The notes: generated from the letters alone by a model not told the origin. 25,443 nucleotides of DNA from UBA2256 sp964531105 (GCA_964531105.1 CAZHFN010000028.1:1-25443); one strand, 5' to 3'. Positions 6,754 to 15,317 are shown, numbered from the stretch's first letter. Numbers and translations: made by a program.

Positions 6754-8033
6754 CAGTATTCCTGACGCTCGATGTAGGCACCCAGGGCTTTTAGCCTGTC
6801 GCTGATTCTTTCATAGCCCCTTTCAATCTGATAGACGTTCTGGATCGTGCTCTGGCCATCGGCGCAGAGCGCTGCTATTACCATGGCCATGCCAGCCCTG
6901 ACGTCGGGCGAGACTAGGAGGGCCCCCGACAGCCTGGCGGGTCCTGAGACCACTGCGCGGTGCGGATCGCAGAGCACGATGCGGGCTCCCATTCCAATAA
7001 GTTTGTCCACGAAAAACATTCGGGATTCGAACATCTTTTCATGGATGAGGACAGTGCCCTCGGTCTGAGTCGCCACTACGGTCATTATCGAGGTGAGGTC
7101 GGGCGGGAAGCCGGGCCAGGGCGCGTCGTCGATCTTGGGAATCTGTCCACCCAGGTCGGCCTGCACTTTCATGGCCTGATTGCTGGACACATAGAGATTT
7201 TTGCCTTTCACTTCCCATGAAATCCCCAACCGGCCAAAGCCCACCTTAAGTGGATGCAAGTCCTCGGGATTCACTCCCTCGATTGTTATTTCACCCCTGG
7301 TTACCGCTGCCAGGCCGATAAAGGAGCCGATTTCCATAAAATCAGGACCGATGCTGTACTCGCAGCCGCCGAGTTCGCTTACGCCTTCGATATGAAGCAC
7401 ATTGGATCCGACACCGCTGATCTTGGCGCCCATGGCGTTGAGCATGAGGCAGAGATCCTGTACGTGGGGCTCGGATGCGGCGTTTCGCAAGACCGTCTTG
7501 CCTTCGGCCAGTACTGCGGCCATTATCGCGTTCTCCGTGCCTGTTACCGAAGCCTCGTCCAGGAATATGGGGGCTGCCTTGAGCTTAGGCGCTGAAAAGC
7601 GCAGAACTCCTTCTATGGTTATTCTGGCCCCCAGTTCCTGGAGCGCCAGAAGATGGGTATCGATGCGCCGTCTTCCTATCGTGTCGCCGCCGGGAGGTGG
7701 GAGAATTGCCTGTCCAAAGCGGGCTAAGAGAGGACCGGCAAAAAGCAGGGAAGCCCGTACCTTCCTGGATTGCTCGGCGGGGACATCCTGCCGTTCGATG
7801 CTCCGGGGGTCTATGCTCCACTCGTGTGGGCCTAGTCTCTCCACCTGGGCGCCGAGATGAACCAGGACCTCGATCATCACCGACACATCTTCTATTTCGG
7901 GGATGTTTTTTAAGATTACCGGCTCTCTTGCGAGCACCGTCGCCGCCAGGCAAGGGAGGGCCGAGTTCTTATTACCCGAGGCTGAAACCTTACCCTTTAC
8001 CGGGTGGCCGCCCTCGACAATATACTTGTACAT
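6750..8033 (-). CDS. murA: UDP-N-acetylglucosamine 1-carboxyvinyltransferase, Cys-to-Asp variant
   Basis: 427 residues from the ATG at 8033. MurA transfers enolpyruvate from phosphoenolpyruvate to UDP-GlcNAc, the first committed step of peptidoglycan synthesis in the cytoplasm. Visible family marks: the start YIVEGGHPVKGKVSASGNKN with the catalytic Lys-Asn pair, the loop LLARFGQAILPPPGGDTIGRR, and DAPWPGFPPDLTSIM containing the catalytic Asp. In most MurA enzymes the loop reads GGCAIG, with the Cys alkylated by fosfomycin; here it is Asp (residue 117), as in Borrelia, Chlamydia and mycobacteria, predicting intrinsic fosfomycin resistance. An upstream TTG at 8069 is rejected because it falls in the -35 box. 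The promoter abuts the ATG. Confidence 0.95.
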   Translation of the reverse strand: MYKYIVEGGHPVKGKVSASGNKNSALPCLAATVLAREPVILKNIPEIEDVSVMIEVLVHLGAQVERLGPHEWSIDPRSIERQDVPAEQSRKVRASLLFAGPLLARFGQAILPPPGGDTIGRRRIDTHLLALQELGARITIEGVLRFSAPKLKAAPIFLDEASVTGTENAIMAAVLAEGKTVLRNAASEPHVQDLCLMLNAMGAKISGVGSNVLHIEGVSELGGCEYSIGPDFMEIGSFIGLAAVTRGEITIEGVNPEDLHPLKVGFGRLGISWEVKGKNLYVSSNQAMKVQADLGGQIPKIDDAPWPGFPPDLTSIMTVVATQTEGTVLIHEKMFESRMFFVDKLIGMGARIVLCDPHRAVVSGPARLSGALLVSPDVRAGMAMVIAALCADGQSTIQNVYQIERGYERISDRLKALGAYIERQEYC

Positions 8034-8039
8034 GGTTCC

Positions 8040-8069
8040 ACTGTAGGACCTAAAACAGGCTTTGGTCAA
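8040..8069 (-). promoter_or_regulatory. Putative murA promoter (leaderless)
   Basis: On the minus strand: TTGACC (8069-8064), 18-bp spacer, TACAGT (8045-8040), six bases, then the murA ATG at 8033. The spacing matches the SDR promoter exactly, and there is room for almost no 5' untranslated region. Confidence 0.6.
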
Positions 8070-8096
8070 CCGATTTCGGCAGTCTGTGCAAGGCTC

Positions 8097-8125
8097 TTCT
8101 TCCGTCGGACTAAAGCGACTATAGT
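8097..8125 (+). promoter_or_regulatory. Putative pyrC promoter
   Basis: TTCTTC (8097-8102), 17-bp spacer, TATAGT (8120-8125). The -10 is good and the -35 weak. The transcript would carry a short leader with AGGGGGA ahead of the pyrC ATG at 8150. Confidence 0.4.
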
Positions 8126-8149
8126 GCTTGTATGCAGGGGGAGCAGAGC

Positions 8150-9160
8150 ATGGCAGAAGAACTTATTCTACCCAAACCCGATGATTTCCATGTCCACCTC
8201 AGGCAGGGCGGTGCCCTACAATATTATGTTAGGAGCCAGGCTGCCTGGTGCGGCAGAGCCCTTGTTATGCCTAACACCCTCCCGCCCATTGCCGACGCAG
8301 CCTCGTTGATTGACTATCGCGAGAAAATTATTGCCTGCCTGCCTGAGTCTTCGGATTTTACCCCCCTCATGAGCTTCAAGCTTCTGGCGGGAATGAATGC
8401 TGGGATGGTGGAAGCTTGTGCCAAGGCTGGAGCCGTGGCGGGAAAGTATTATCCGGCCGGGACTACAACCAATGCAGCCGATGGCCCTTCGAACCCCGAA
8501 TTGGTTTCAGAGGCCCTCTCCGCCATGGAATCTTTGGGGGTTGTGCTTTCAATTCATGGGGAGGATCCCGATGTACCTTCGCTGAAACGCGAGGGAGCCT
8601 TTCTTGCCACGCTGGAAAGAATCCTTACCCGCTGGCCTAAGCTTCGCATTGTGCTCGAGCATCTCTCCACCAAGGAAGCGGTGGATTTTGTTGCTGCCGG
8701 CCCCGAGCGACTGGCCGCCACGATTACCGCTCACCATCTTTTATTCACGATCGACGACATGCTAGGTGGCAGCCTCAATCCCCACCTTTTCTGCAAACCG
8801 TTGATCAAGTCGGCTGCGGACCGGAAAGCGCTTAGGAATGCGGTTTTTTCTGGATCGCCTAAGTTTTTCTTTGGAAGCGATTCGGCTCCCCATGGCCGGA
8901 TGGCTAAAGAAAGCGCCCATGCCCCAGGGGGCGTATATTCATCACCTACAGTTATTCCAGCCCTGGCGGGTCTCTTTGAGTCGGAAGGGGCTCTTGAAGT
9001 GTTGCGGCCATTTGTCGCCGTCAATGGCGCCGCTTTCTACGGCCTGCCAACCTCGCGGGGCAAGCTGCGCCTCCTTCGTGAAGCCTGGACAGTACCGGGC
9101 GAAATAGACGGGGCAGTGCCGATGTGCGCAGGCAAAGTGCTGGCGTGGCGCCTAGCTTAG
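8150..9160 (+). CDS. pyrC: Dihydroorotase, class II (PyrC type)
   Basis: 336 residues. Dihydroorotase cyclises N-carbamoyl-aspartate to dihydroorotate in pyrimidine synthesis. The metal ligands are readable: FHVHLR (first His pair), GKYYPAGTTTNA with the Lys that becomes carbamylated (about residue 98), SIHGED, LEHLST, and SDSAPH with the catalytic Asp. The opening PDDFHVHLRQGGAL and the substrate loop CKPLIKSAADRKAL are characteristic of the homodimeric PyrC type, not the PyrB-associated PyrC/AllB type. The ATG at 8150 is preferred over 8132 because it has AGGGGGA at correct spacing and puts the family N-terminus at residue 8. No other pyr gene is adjacent. Its end overlaps the convergent SGNH hydrolase by nine bases. 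Confidence 0.95.
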   Translation: MAEELILPKPDDFHVHLRQGGALQYYVRSQAAWCGRALVMPNTLPPIADAASLIDYREKIIACLPESSDFTPLMSFKLLAGMNAGMVEACAKAGAVAGKYYPAGTTTNAADGPSNPELVSEALSAMESLGVVLSIHGEDPDVPSLKREGAFLATLERILTRWPKLRIVLEHLSTKEAVDFVAAGPERLAATITAHHLLFTIDDMLGGSLNPHLFCKPLIKSAADRKALRNAVFSGSPKFFFGSDSAPHGRMAKESAHAPGGVYSSPTVIPALAGLFESEGALEVLRPFVAVNGAAFYGLPTSRGKLRLLREAWTVPGEIDGAVPMCAGKVLAWRLA

Positions 9161-10014
9161 AGCGGCGTATCGTTCCAGGGATGTTTCCATGAGCCTGTGC
9201 CCGGCCCTGTTGGGGTGAATCCCATCATTGCACATGTACTCCCGGTAATCCCTGAGCGCCAGAAAGTCCTTTCGTATATCCAGAAGCTCACAATCCTTTT
9301 CAGCGGCAATCTTCCTTACAATCTTGTCATAGCTCTCGTGCCAGGTAAAAATTTTCTCCACCCCGCCCAGCCAGCGGAGAATGGCTTCACGATCCAGACC
9401 GTTCCGTGTNNNNNNNNNNNNNNNNNNNNNNNNNNNNNNNNNNNNNNNNNNNNNNNNNNNNNNNNNNNNNNNNNNNNNNNNNNNNNNNNNNNNNNNNNNN
9501 NNNNNNNNNTCTCCACCCCGCCCAGCCAGCGGAGAATGGCTTCACGATCCAGACCGTTCCGTGTAATCCATGCCAGGTAGCGCTCGGCCACCAGGGGAGG
9601 CAGGCTCATGACGGCGGCTTTAAGCCCCTTGGCGCGCAGGGCGTCTATCATCTCGCCATACACGCGGTAAAAGGTATCCAGTGGCGTAAGGGGTATATGG
9701 GCGGCTTCAGGTTGTGCCGCAACTTCATCCCAGAGAAAATCGCAATCGTTGCCGCCGAATTCCAGGATGGCTACTCCCTTTTCTTTGCCCACGGCAGGTA
9801 CAGGAGCCCTCTCCCCCGACATGAAGCGCTGGAGAATGCTAAGGCCTTTTGTAATAGTGCAGCCGAACCTGGCCTTGTTGATTACATTAATGCCGAGTTT
9901 CTGGGCGGCCAGGGAGGCAAAGCTTTCCGATATGGGCATATAGCTCCCTTCATCGCTAAGGATAATGCCCCGGGCTACCGAATCGCCGAAAAGGTAAATA
10001 TTGCGTGGGATCAT
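9152..10014 (-). CDS. SGNH/GDSL-family hydrolase, interrupted by an assembly gap
   Basis: The first part, from the ATG at 10014, gives IYLFGDSVARG (block I, catalytic Ser), ARFGCTITKG (block II Gly region) and LEFGGNDCDF (block III, oxyanion Asn). After the N run the end gives CNDGIHPNRAGHRLM (block V, catalytic Asp and His). These are all four SGNH esterase blocks, so this is an acyl-esterase or lipase-like enzyme, cytoplasmic since no signal peptide is seen. The gap flanks share 55 identical bases; removing one copy plus the Ns (155 bases) puts both parts in one frame and yields 235 residues, a normal family length. The ATG has GGAGG eight bases upstream. The substrate is unknown. Confidence 0.85.
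9410..9509. other. Assembly gap of exactly 100 Ns
   Basis: One hundred Ns, the usual placeholder for unknown gap length. The 55 bases before it (9355-9409) and after it (9510-9564) are identical, so the contigs overlap and no sequence is missing. Confidence 0.95.
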
Positions 10015-10156
10015 TGTATAGGCCTCCGATATTATGCCATATGTTATGCAATATTATAAAACATGGTAATGGTTATAATATAACATAGTAATTAATACGT
10101 CAATAATTATTAAGCCATATGTTGTGGTATTGATAACCATATGCTAGCTTTCTTTC
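10015..10156. promoter_or_regulatory. AT-rich divergent intergenic region with repeated CATATG boxes
   Basis: 142 bp, far more AT-rich than its neighbours, between the SGNH gene and the DUF1836 gene. The box GCCATATGTT occurs at 10035 and 10113, and a related AACCATATGC occurs near 10134. CATATG is itself palindromic. The region must hold both promoters; TATGCT about 11 bases before the DUF1836 ATG is a possible -10, but no matching -35 stands out. Confidence 0.4.
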
Positions 10157-10792
10157 ATGGAAACTATCAAAAGCGAAACCATAGAAAGCTATTTCTCCAT
10201 GCTTTCCCGGAAGGCCCCGGCTGAATGGGCACAGCTGCCTGATATCGGTTTGTATATGGATCAAGTGGTTACTTATATGGAACGAGCACTCGAGCTTTTT
10301 ATGATGGCAGGTAGTGAAAAATTAATAACGCCATCCATGATAAACAATTATGCAAAGTCGAAAATAGTTCCTCGTACAGAGGGGAAAAAGTATAGCAAGG
10401 AACATATTGCCTTGCTTTTGACGGTCTTTACATTGAAAAGGGTGCTCTCGGTCCAGGATATGGGTTCGCTTGTGGGCAAGGTCGGTACCGCTTCCGAAGT
10501 TGAGGAGCTTTATGGACGATTCCGGCATGGCATAGAGCGTTCGGTCAGGGAAACGACCACACTTTTGGGGGCTGCGCTTTCCAAGGCGGCTGATGGTGAT
10601 AAGAACATAGAGGTAAAAACCTTGCGCGATTTGGCTCTGGATCTGGCTGTCGATGCCAGCATAAGAAGCTATGCTGCGGAGACCCTTCTGGCTTTTGCGA
10701 ATCCTGAAGGGGAGGTATCGGAAAAAGAAGCGAAGGCAAAGGCGAAAAAGGAAAGGGCTGCTGCTAAGAAGGAAAAAAAGGCTTCATCCTGA
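10157..10792 (+). CDS. DUF1836-domain protein with Lys/Ala-rich tail
   Basis: 211 residues. The DUF1836 pattern is clear: LPDIGLYMDQVVTYMERAL, then LITPSMINNYAKSKIVPRTE, then KKYSKEHIALLLTVFTLKR followed by VLSVQDM. The middle part (PSMINNYAKSKIVP) resembles the recognition helix and turn of MerR-like helix-turn-helix proteins, so DNA binding is plausible, but no function is established for the family to my knowledge. Residues from about 190 are a Lys/Ala/Glu-rich tail that could be disordered or bind nucleic acid. It is a single-gene unit behind the AT-rich spacer, which holds repeated CATATG boxes; autoregulation is a guess. Its final codons contain the terminator of the convergent peptidase gene. 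Confidence 0.8.
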   Translation: METIKSETIESYFSMLSRKAPAEWAQLPDIGLYMDQVVTYMERALELFMMAGSEKLITPSMINNYAKSKIVPRTEGKKYSKEHIALLLTVFTLKRVLSVQDMGSLVGKVGTASEVEELYGRFRHGIERSVRETTTLLGAALSKAADGDKNIEVKTLRDLALDLAVDASIRSYAAETLLAFANPEGEVSEKEAKAKAKKERAAAKKEKKASS

Positions 10793-10797
10793 GCCTT
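10773..10797 (-). terminator. Rho-independent terminator for the M24 peptidase transcript
   Basis: On the minus strand: AAGGCT, eight-base loop, AGCCTT, followed by seven Ts in total (A-run 10773-10779 on the plus strand). It lies about 60 bases past the peptidase stop and inside the last codons of the DUF1836 gene. Confidence 0.65.
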
Positions 10798-10858
10798 GGT
10801 GTATCGGTGGCTTCCGGCATCAGCCTGCGCTTTTTCTTAGAACCCCTCGTCGTTTCGT

Positions 10859-11980
10859 TCAGAGTTCAACAATCCTGGATTCAGTAAGAACTTTGGCTCC
10901 ATCTTCGGTAATAAGGACGTCGTTCTCCCATCTGATGCCGCCCAGCTCAGGATCATAGAGCCCCGGTTCTATGGTTATGATAGTGCCTGGCTCAAGGACC
11001 GCATCGTTTCCATCCCGTAGGTTAACCCCAGGGGCTTCGTGGGCCTCGAGACCGATTCCATGGCCTAAGGAGTGGGGCATAGAAAAGCCTGCCTGGGCGA
11101 AAACCTGGTCAGCTACGAGGGCTGGCTGCCGGGCCGCTACACCAGGACCGCAGGCGGCCACTGCTTTTATATAAGCCTCTCTCACAAGCTCGAGCATGCG
11201 CTCCTGCCGGGGTGCCAGGGGGCCACGGACAAAACTCATGGTGACATCGCTGGTATAGCCTTCGAGTACTATGCCGAAATCGAGGATGGAAAAGCCTCGT
11301 GTGCCAAAAGGTCCCGCGCCATAGCTGGGGAAGGCGTGAATGCCGAAGCTGCGTCCGGGGCCTGCCGCGATGGTGTCGAAACCCGTGCCTTCGGCGCCCG
11401 CGCGGCGGGCCTCCCGCTCGATAAAGAGGGCGACATCCAGTTCGGCCGCAAGGCTGCCCTGCCGTACCCCCTCTTCAATTTCATCAACAAGCCGGTTGGT
11501 GAGGGCGGAGAGCCGCTGGTACACTTCCAACTCGCCCGAATCTTTAACCGCCCGCATGGAAAGAACTTTTGCGTCTATCCCCGACTTGTCGCAGACCAGA
11601 TCCCACTCGTCCAAAGCGGCCACATGATCGACGAAGGAGGGGTAGGAGGTAGCAGAAGGAAGTTCTACTTTCGATCCCTGGGGAATTTCCAGTTCTTTCA
11701 GAACCTTGTGCATGGCTGTTTCTGATTTGCGCCCGAAATCGGTATATGAAAATATCCGATCCACCGAGGCCATGCGCTCGGCCATGATTCTGTCCCAGGC
11801 CACAAGCACGCTATTCCCCTGGGCATCGACTACCAGAAATGCATCGCCGGGATGGCCGCAGAGATAGCGGAGAGAGGGACTTCGCATGCCTTCGAAGTCT
11901 TCGAAACGTGCTGCAGCGATTCCCCTAAGCCGGAGTTCTTCAGCAATTTTTTCTCGTCGTTTGCGATACACTTCGACCAT
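10859..11980 (-). CDS. M24 family metallopeptidase (Xaa-Pro peptidase type)
   Basis: 373 residues. The N-terminal third is a creatinase-type domain (MVEVYRKRREKIAEEL ... SLRYLCGHPGDAFLVVD). The C-terminal pita-bread domain carries all five metal ligands: ILDFGIVLEGYTSDVTMSF (two Asp), SLGHGIGLEAHE (His), ITIEPGLY (Glu) and RWENDVLI (Glu). Such enzymes remove an N-terminal residue before proline, or cleave Xaa-Pro dipeptides, in the cytoplasm with Mn or Co. Length fits PepQ/YpdF-like enzymes better than the 440-residue PepP. The ATG at 11980 has GGGGTAGAAGA upstream. It lies 53 bp after argD in the same direction with no terminator between them, so it may receive readthrough from the arginine operon. 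Confidence 0.9.
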   Translation of the reverse strand: MVEVYRKRREKIAEELRLRGIAAARFEDFEGMRSPSLRYLCGHPGDAFLVVDAQGNSVLVAWDRIMAERMASVDRIFSYTDFGRKSETAMHKVLKELEIPQGSKVELPSATSYPSFVDHVAALDEWDLVCDKSGIDAKVLSMRAVKDSGELEVYQRLSALTNRLVDEIEEGVRQGSLAAELDVALFIEREARRAGAEGTGFDTIAAGPGRSFGIHAFPSYGAGPFGTRGFSILDFGIVLEGYTSDVTMSFVRGPLAPRQERMLELVREAYIKAVAACGPGVAARQPALVADQVFAQAGFSMPHSLGHGIGLEAHEAPGVNLRDGNDAVLEPGTIITIEPGLYDPELGGIRWENDVLITEDGAKVLTESRIVEL

Positions 11981-12033
11981 TCTTCTACCCCACTATTGTT
12001 GCAGTCACGGCAATCCGAACTTTTCTGTGGCAA

Positions 12034-13194
12034 TCAAGACTTGAGGGATTCCATGGCGGCTTTGAGAGCCGCAAGGCCAGTATCGATCTCCCCATCACTG
12101 ATCACAAGTGGGGGCAGAAGGCGTACAGTATCTTCCCCTGCGGTGAGGACGAGAAGGCCTCTTTCCCTACAGGCTTTAACCACGTCTCCGGGAGGATTGC
12201 TCACCGCGATTCCTATCATAAGACCCATGCCCCGCACCTGCTTTACAATAGGTAGATTCCAGGAGCGTACGCTAGCCTGAATCTTGTTGCCCTTGCGCTC
12301 CACCTGGGCCAGGAAACCAGGTGATTGCAGCTCCCCGAGAACTACCCGGGCTGCTGCCGCCGCCAGGGGGTTTCCACCGAAGGTGGTTCCGTGGTCTCCG
12401 GGCTGCAAAGTCTGAGCACAGGCTCCCTTGGCCAGAATGGCTCCAATAGGTACTCCGCCGGCCAAACCCTTAGCCAAAGCCACCATATCGGGATCCACAC
12501 CGAGCTTTTCGCAAGCCAGGAAAGCGCCTGTGCGGCCAACCCCAGTCTGCACCTCGTCGGCGGCGAAGAGGATATCCCGCTCCTTGCAGAGTTTTTGGGC
12601 TTGCTGCAGGTACTTGGCATCCAGGGGCACTACTCCCCCTTCTCCTTGTATGGGCTCGAAGAGAAAAGCGCAGGTTTTTTCGTCCAAAGCCTTATCTAGC
12701 GCCTGGATATCGTTGGGCTGAACATACTCGAAGCCTGGGGTGAAGGGGCCGAAAAACTTGTGGAATTTATCCTGTCCCGTGGCAGTGACCATGGTGATTG
12801 TTCTGCCATGGAATGAGCCTTTAAGGGTTACTACTTTATTCTTTTCGGGATCTCTGTCCGAGCCATATTTCCTGGCTATCTTAACCAGGCCTTCATTGGC
12901 CTCAGCTCCGGAGTTACAGAAAAACCCTGTTTCGAAGCCCGTGATACGGCAGAGTTCTTCCGTCAGTAGCATGGAAATATCGGTCATAAAATAATTGGAT
13001 ACGTGGATAAGCTTGGCAGACTGTTCGGCGATGGCCTTAATAAGGGCTGAATGTCCGTGTCCCAAGGAATTCACGCCGATGCCAGCCGTGAAATCTACAT
13101 ATTTAGTTCCGCTTTTATCCCAGAGCGTGGCGCCCTTGCCCCTCTCAAGAATAAGCCCCGTCCTTTTATAGGTGTTCATGAATTTGTCGTTCAT
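12034..13194 (-). CDS. argD: Acetylornithine aminotransferase
   Basis: 386 residues, a class III PLP-dependent transaminase. It converts N-acetylglutamate semialdehyde to N-acetylornithine with glutamate as amino donor. Visible: GFFCNSGAEANEGLVKIAR (cofactor phosphate site), FAADEVQTGVGRTG (Asp that contacts the pyridine ring), ALAKGLAGGVPIGA with the Schiff-base Lys at residue 242, and DHGTTFGGNPLAAAAA. Length and motifs match bacterial ArgD rather than the longer ornithine or GABA transaminases; position in the arg cluster supports this. The ATG overlaps the argB stop by four bases (ATGA), implying translational coupling. Confidence 0.95.
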   Translation of the reverse strand: MNDKFMNTYKRTGLILERGKGATLWDKSGTKYVDFTAGIGVNSLGHGHSALIKAIAEQSAKLIHVSNYFMTDISMLLTEELCRITGFETGFFCNSGAEANEGLVKIARKYGSDRDPEKNKVVTLKGSFHGRTITMVTATGQDKFHKFFGPFTPGFEYVQPNDIQALDKALDEKTCAFLFEPIQGEGGVVPLDAKYLQQAQKLCKERDILFAADEVQTGVGRTGAFLACEKLGVDPDMVALAKGLAGGVPIGAILAKGACAQTLQPGDHGTTFGGNPLAAAAARVVLGELQSPGFLAQVERKGNKIQASVRSWNLPIVKQVRGMGLMIGIAVSNPPGDVVKACRERGLLVLTAGEDTVRLLPPLVISDGEIDTGLAALKAAMESLKS

Positions 13195-14054
13195 AGAATC
13201 ATTGTCCCCTTGCCCCTATCGCTGAAGATCTCTATTAAAAGAGAGTGCGGCGAGCGGCCATCGAGAATATGGGTGCTGATCACTCCAAGCTTGAGGGCCA
13301 GAACGCAGCATTCCACCTTGGGAATCATGCCGCCCGAGACTATCCCCTGCTTGATGAGGGCAGGGACGTCATCGCGGCTAATTTCCGATATGAGGGTAGC
13401 CACATCGGCCATATCCTTCAATATGCCGGGAACATCGGTGAGAAGAATGAGTTTTTCGGCTCCCAGCGCTCCAGCCAGCTGTGCGGCCGCGGTGTCTGCG
13501 TTGATGTTGTAATACCCTGACTCGTCATCCTGGCGCAGGGCTATGGTTGAAACTACGGGAATAAAGCCGGCGTTGATGGCGTTCAGTACAACCTCGGGTT
13601 GAATTACTGCAATTTCACCCACCATGCCCAGATCCTTGCCGTCCTTCTGCAGGCGATTAGCCTTGAAAAGCCCGCCGTCACCCCCGCATATCCCCAAGGC
13701 TTGACCTCCCTGGCGCTGGATATGGGCTACCAGGTCTTTGTTAACCTTTCCCGCCAGAACCATCTGCACTACTTCGATTGTCTCGTCGTCGGTATAGCGG
13801 AGTCCATCCACGAAAACTCTTTCCTTGCCCAGTTTCTTGAGCATGCGATCGATTTCTGGTCCCCCTCCGTGCACCAGGACGGGCTTGATGCCCACCTGCT
13901 GCATGAGAATGAGGTCCTGGAGCACCGCTGCGCGTACTCCTTCGTTGATCATGGCTGCGCCGCCGTATTTTACCACCAGTATCTTGCCGGAAAACTTTTT
14001 AATATAGGGCATAGCCTGGACAAGAATGTCGGCTCTTAAATTCTCGGCTATCAT
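13191..14054 (-). CDS. argB: Acetylglutamate kinase, arginine-sensitive type
   Basis: 287 residues. It phosphorylates N-acetylglutamate, the second step of ornithine synthesis. Visible: KILVVKYGGAAM (phosphate-binding Lys), VLVHGGGPEIDRML (substrate loop) and NINADTAAAQLAGALGAEKLILLTD (nucleotide and substrate site). The N-terminal helix ADILVQAMPYIKKF before the first strand is the extra helix of hexameric kinases that are feedback-inhibited by arginine, which suits a pathway with ArgJ recycling. The ATG is preceded by AAGGAG. Forty-five bases separate it from argJ upstream, and it overlaps argD by four. Confidence 0.96.
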   Translation of the reverse strand: MIAENLRADILVQAMPYIKKFSGKILVVKYGGAAMINEGVRAAVLQDLILMQQVGIKPVLVHGGGPEIDRMLKKLGKERVFVDGLRYTDDETIEVVQMVLAGKVNKDLVAHIQRQGGQALGICGGDGGLFKANRLQKDGKDLGMVGEIAVIQPEVVLNAINAGFIPVVSTIALRQDDESGYYNINADTAAAQLAGALGAEKLILLTDVPGILKDMADVATLISEISRDDVPALIKQGIVSGGMIPKVECCVLALKLGVISTHILDGRSPHSLLIEIFSDRGKGTMIL

Positions 14055-14099
14055 ATTTTTCTCTCCTTAATAAGGGCGATAAGGCACAAGTCGCTGCAA

Positions 14100-15317
14100 T
14101 CAGGTGCGGTAATCGCCGTTGATCCTTACGTATTCGTAGGTAAGGTCGCAGCCCCAGGCTGTGGCCTGGGCTTCGCCTTCATTCAAGGTCACATAGATCG
14201 TCACTTCCTGGTAACTGAGGATTTTCTTTGCCTTTTCCTCATTGAAGGGAAGGGGTGCGCCATTCTTGCACACCTCTATATAGCCAGAAGCGCTTTCGAA
14301 GGCCACGTCCACCTTGGCAGGATCGAAGTCTTTTCTGGTGTAGCCCAGGGCGCAGAGAATTCTTCCCCAATTGGCATCGGCACCGAATATGGCTGTCTTC
14401 ACCAGGCTGGAACAAATCACACCCTTGGCCAGCTCCACGGCTTTGGCCTCGTCGGAAGCCCCTTCCACAATGCATTCGATAAGCTTTGTGGCACCTTCAC
14501 CATCCTTGGCGATCATGCGGGCCAGCTGGGTATTCAGCCAGGTCAGGGCTTCGTAGAAGACCTTGAAACCGGAACCCTCGGATTCGATGGGCGCGTTGCC
14601 CGCCAAACCATTGGCTAGAATGACAACCATGTCATTGGTGGATGTGTCGCCATCTACGCTCACCCGGTTATAGGTTTTGTCCACCGAGGCCGAGAGCGCT
14701 TTCTGCAACATGGCGGAACTTATGGCACAGTCGGTGGTGATAAAGGAGAGCATCGTAGCCATGTTGGGATGTATCATGCCCGATCCCTTGGCCATGGCTC
14801 CGATTGTCACCGTGCTGCCATCCAGATCGAACTGCACGGCCACTTCCTTCTTTACCGTATCCGTGGTCATTATCGCTTCCCGGGCATCTATGTTGCCGGT
14901 ACGGGAAAGCCCTGCAACCAACTGATCCATGCCGGCTTCGATAATGCTCACATCTAACTGCTGCCCTATCACTCCCGTGGAAGCGACCACTACGTCGGTG
15001 GCCAGGATACCCATCCGCTGGGATACTAGAGCAGCCATTCGCCGGGCGGCAGCTATGCCAGCATCACCCGTGCAGGTATTGGCATTGCCCGCATTGACAA
15101 TTATCGCCTGCGCTTTTCCATCGGCCAGATGTTCCCTCGTGACGATTAAAGGCTGGCCTTTCACCTGGTTGGTGGTATAGGCTGCTGCAGCACTGCAGGG
15201 TTTTTCCGACCAGACCAGGGCGAGATCTTTTTTCTCCCTGTTCTTCCTTATTCCTACATGGATGCCCGAGGCCGTAAAACCCTTGGGCGCGGTTACTCCT
15301 CCACGTATTTGTACCAT
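14100..15317 (-). CDS. argJ: Ornithine acetyltransferase / N-acetylglutamate synthase
   Basis: 405 residues. ArgJ moves the acetyl group from N-acetylornithine to glutamate, closing the acetyl cycle; some forms also use acetyl-CoA. The self-cleavage site KGSGMIHPNMATML is present, with the nucleophile Thr at residue 188, which separates alpha and beta chains. Other family marks are IIVNAGNANTCTGD and SVDGDTSTNDMV. The C-terminus ends YEYVRINGDYRT, with the usual INGDYRT finish. Whether it is mono- or bifunctional cannot be told from sequence. The ATG has a strong AGGGAGGAAG site. It follows argC after 55 bp. Confidence 0.96.
   Translation of the reverse strand: MVQIRGGVTAPKGFTASGIHVGIRKNREKKDLALVWSEKPCSAAAAYTTNQVKGQPLIVTREHLADGKAQAIIVNAGNANTCTGDAGIAAARRMAALVSQRMGILATDVVVASTGVIGQQLDVSIIEAGMDQLVAGLSRTGNIDAREAIMTTDTVKKEVAVQFDLDGSTVTIGAMAKGSGMIHPNMATMLSFITTDCAISSAMLQKALSASVDKTYNRVSVDGDTSTNDMVVILANGLAGNAPIESEGSGFKVFYEALTWLNTQLARMIAKDGEGATKLIECIVEGASDEAKAVELAKGVICSSLVKTAIFGADANWGRILCALGYTRKDFDPAKVDVAFESASGYIEVCKNGAPLPFNEEKAKKILSYQEVTIYVTLNEGEAQATAWGCDLTYEYVRINGDYRT

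Noticed and set aside
8033..8069. Longer murA start at the TTG at 8069
   Set aside because: The 12 extra codons cover the -35 and -10 boxes and lack family similarity; MurA proteins begin near the ATG at 8033.
9355..9564. A 55-bp direct repeat that could be a real duplication or attachment site
   Set aside because: The copies sit exactly at both edges of a 100-N gap, and merging them restores a complete reading frame with all SGNH blocks; a contig overlap explains everything.
10015..10156. CATATG repeats as a CRISPR array or replication origin
   Set aside because: Only three short boxes with unequal spacing and no spacers; no DnaA boxes or dnaA/dnaN/parAB genes nearby.
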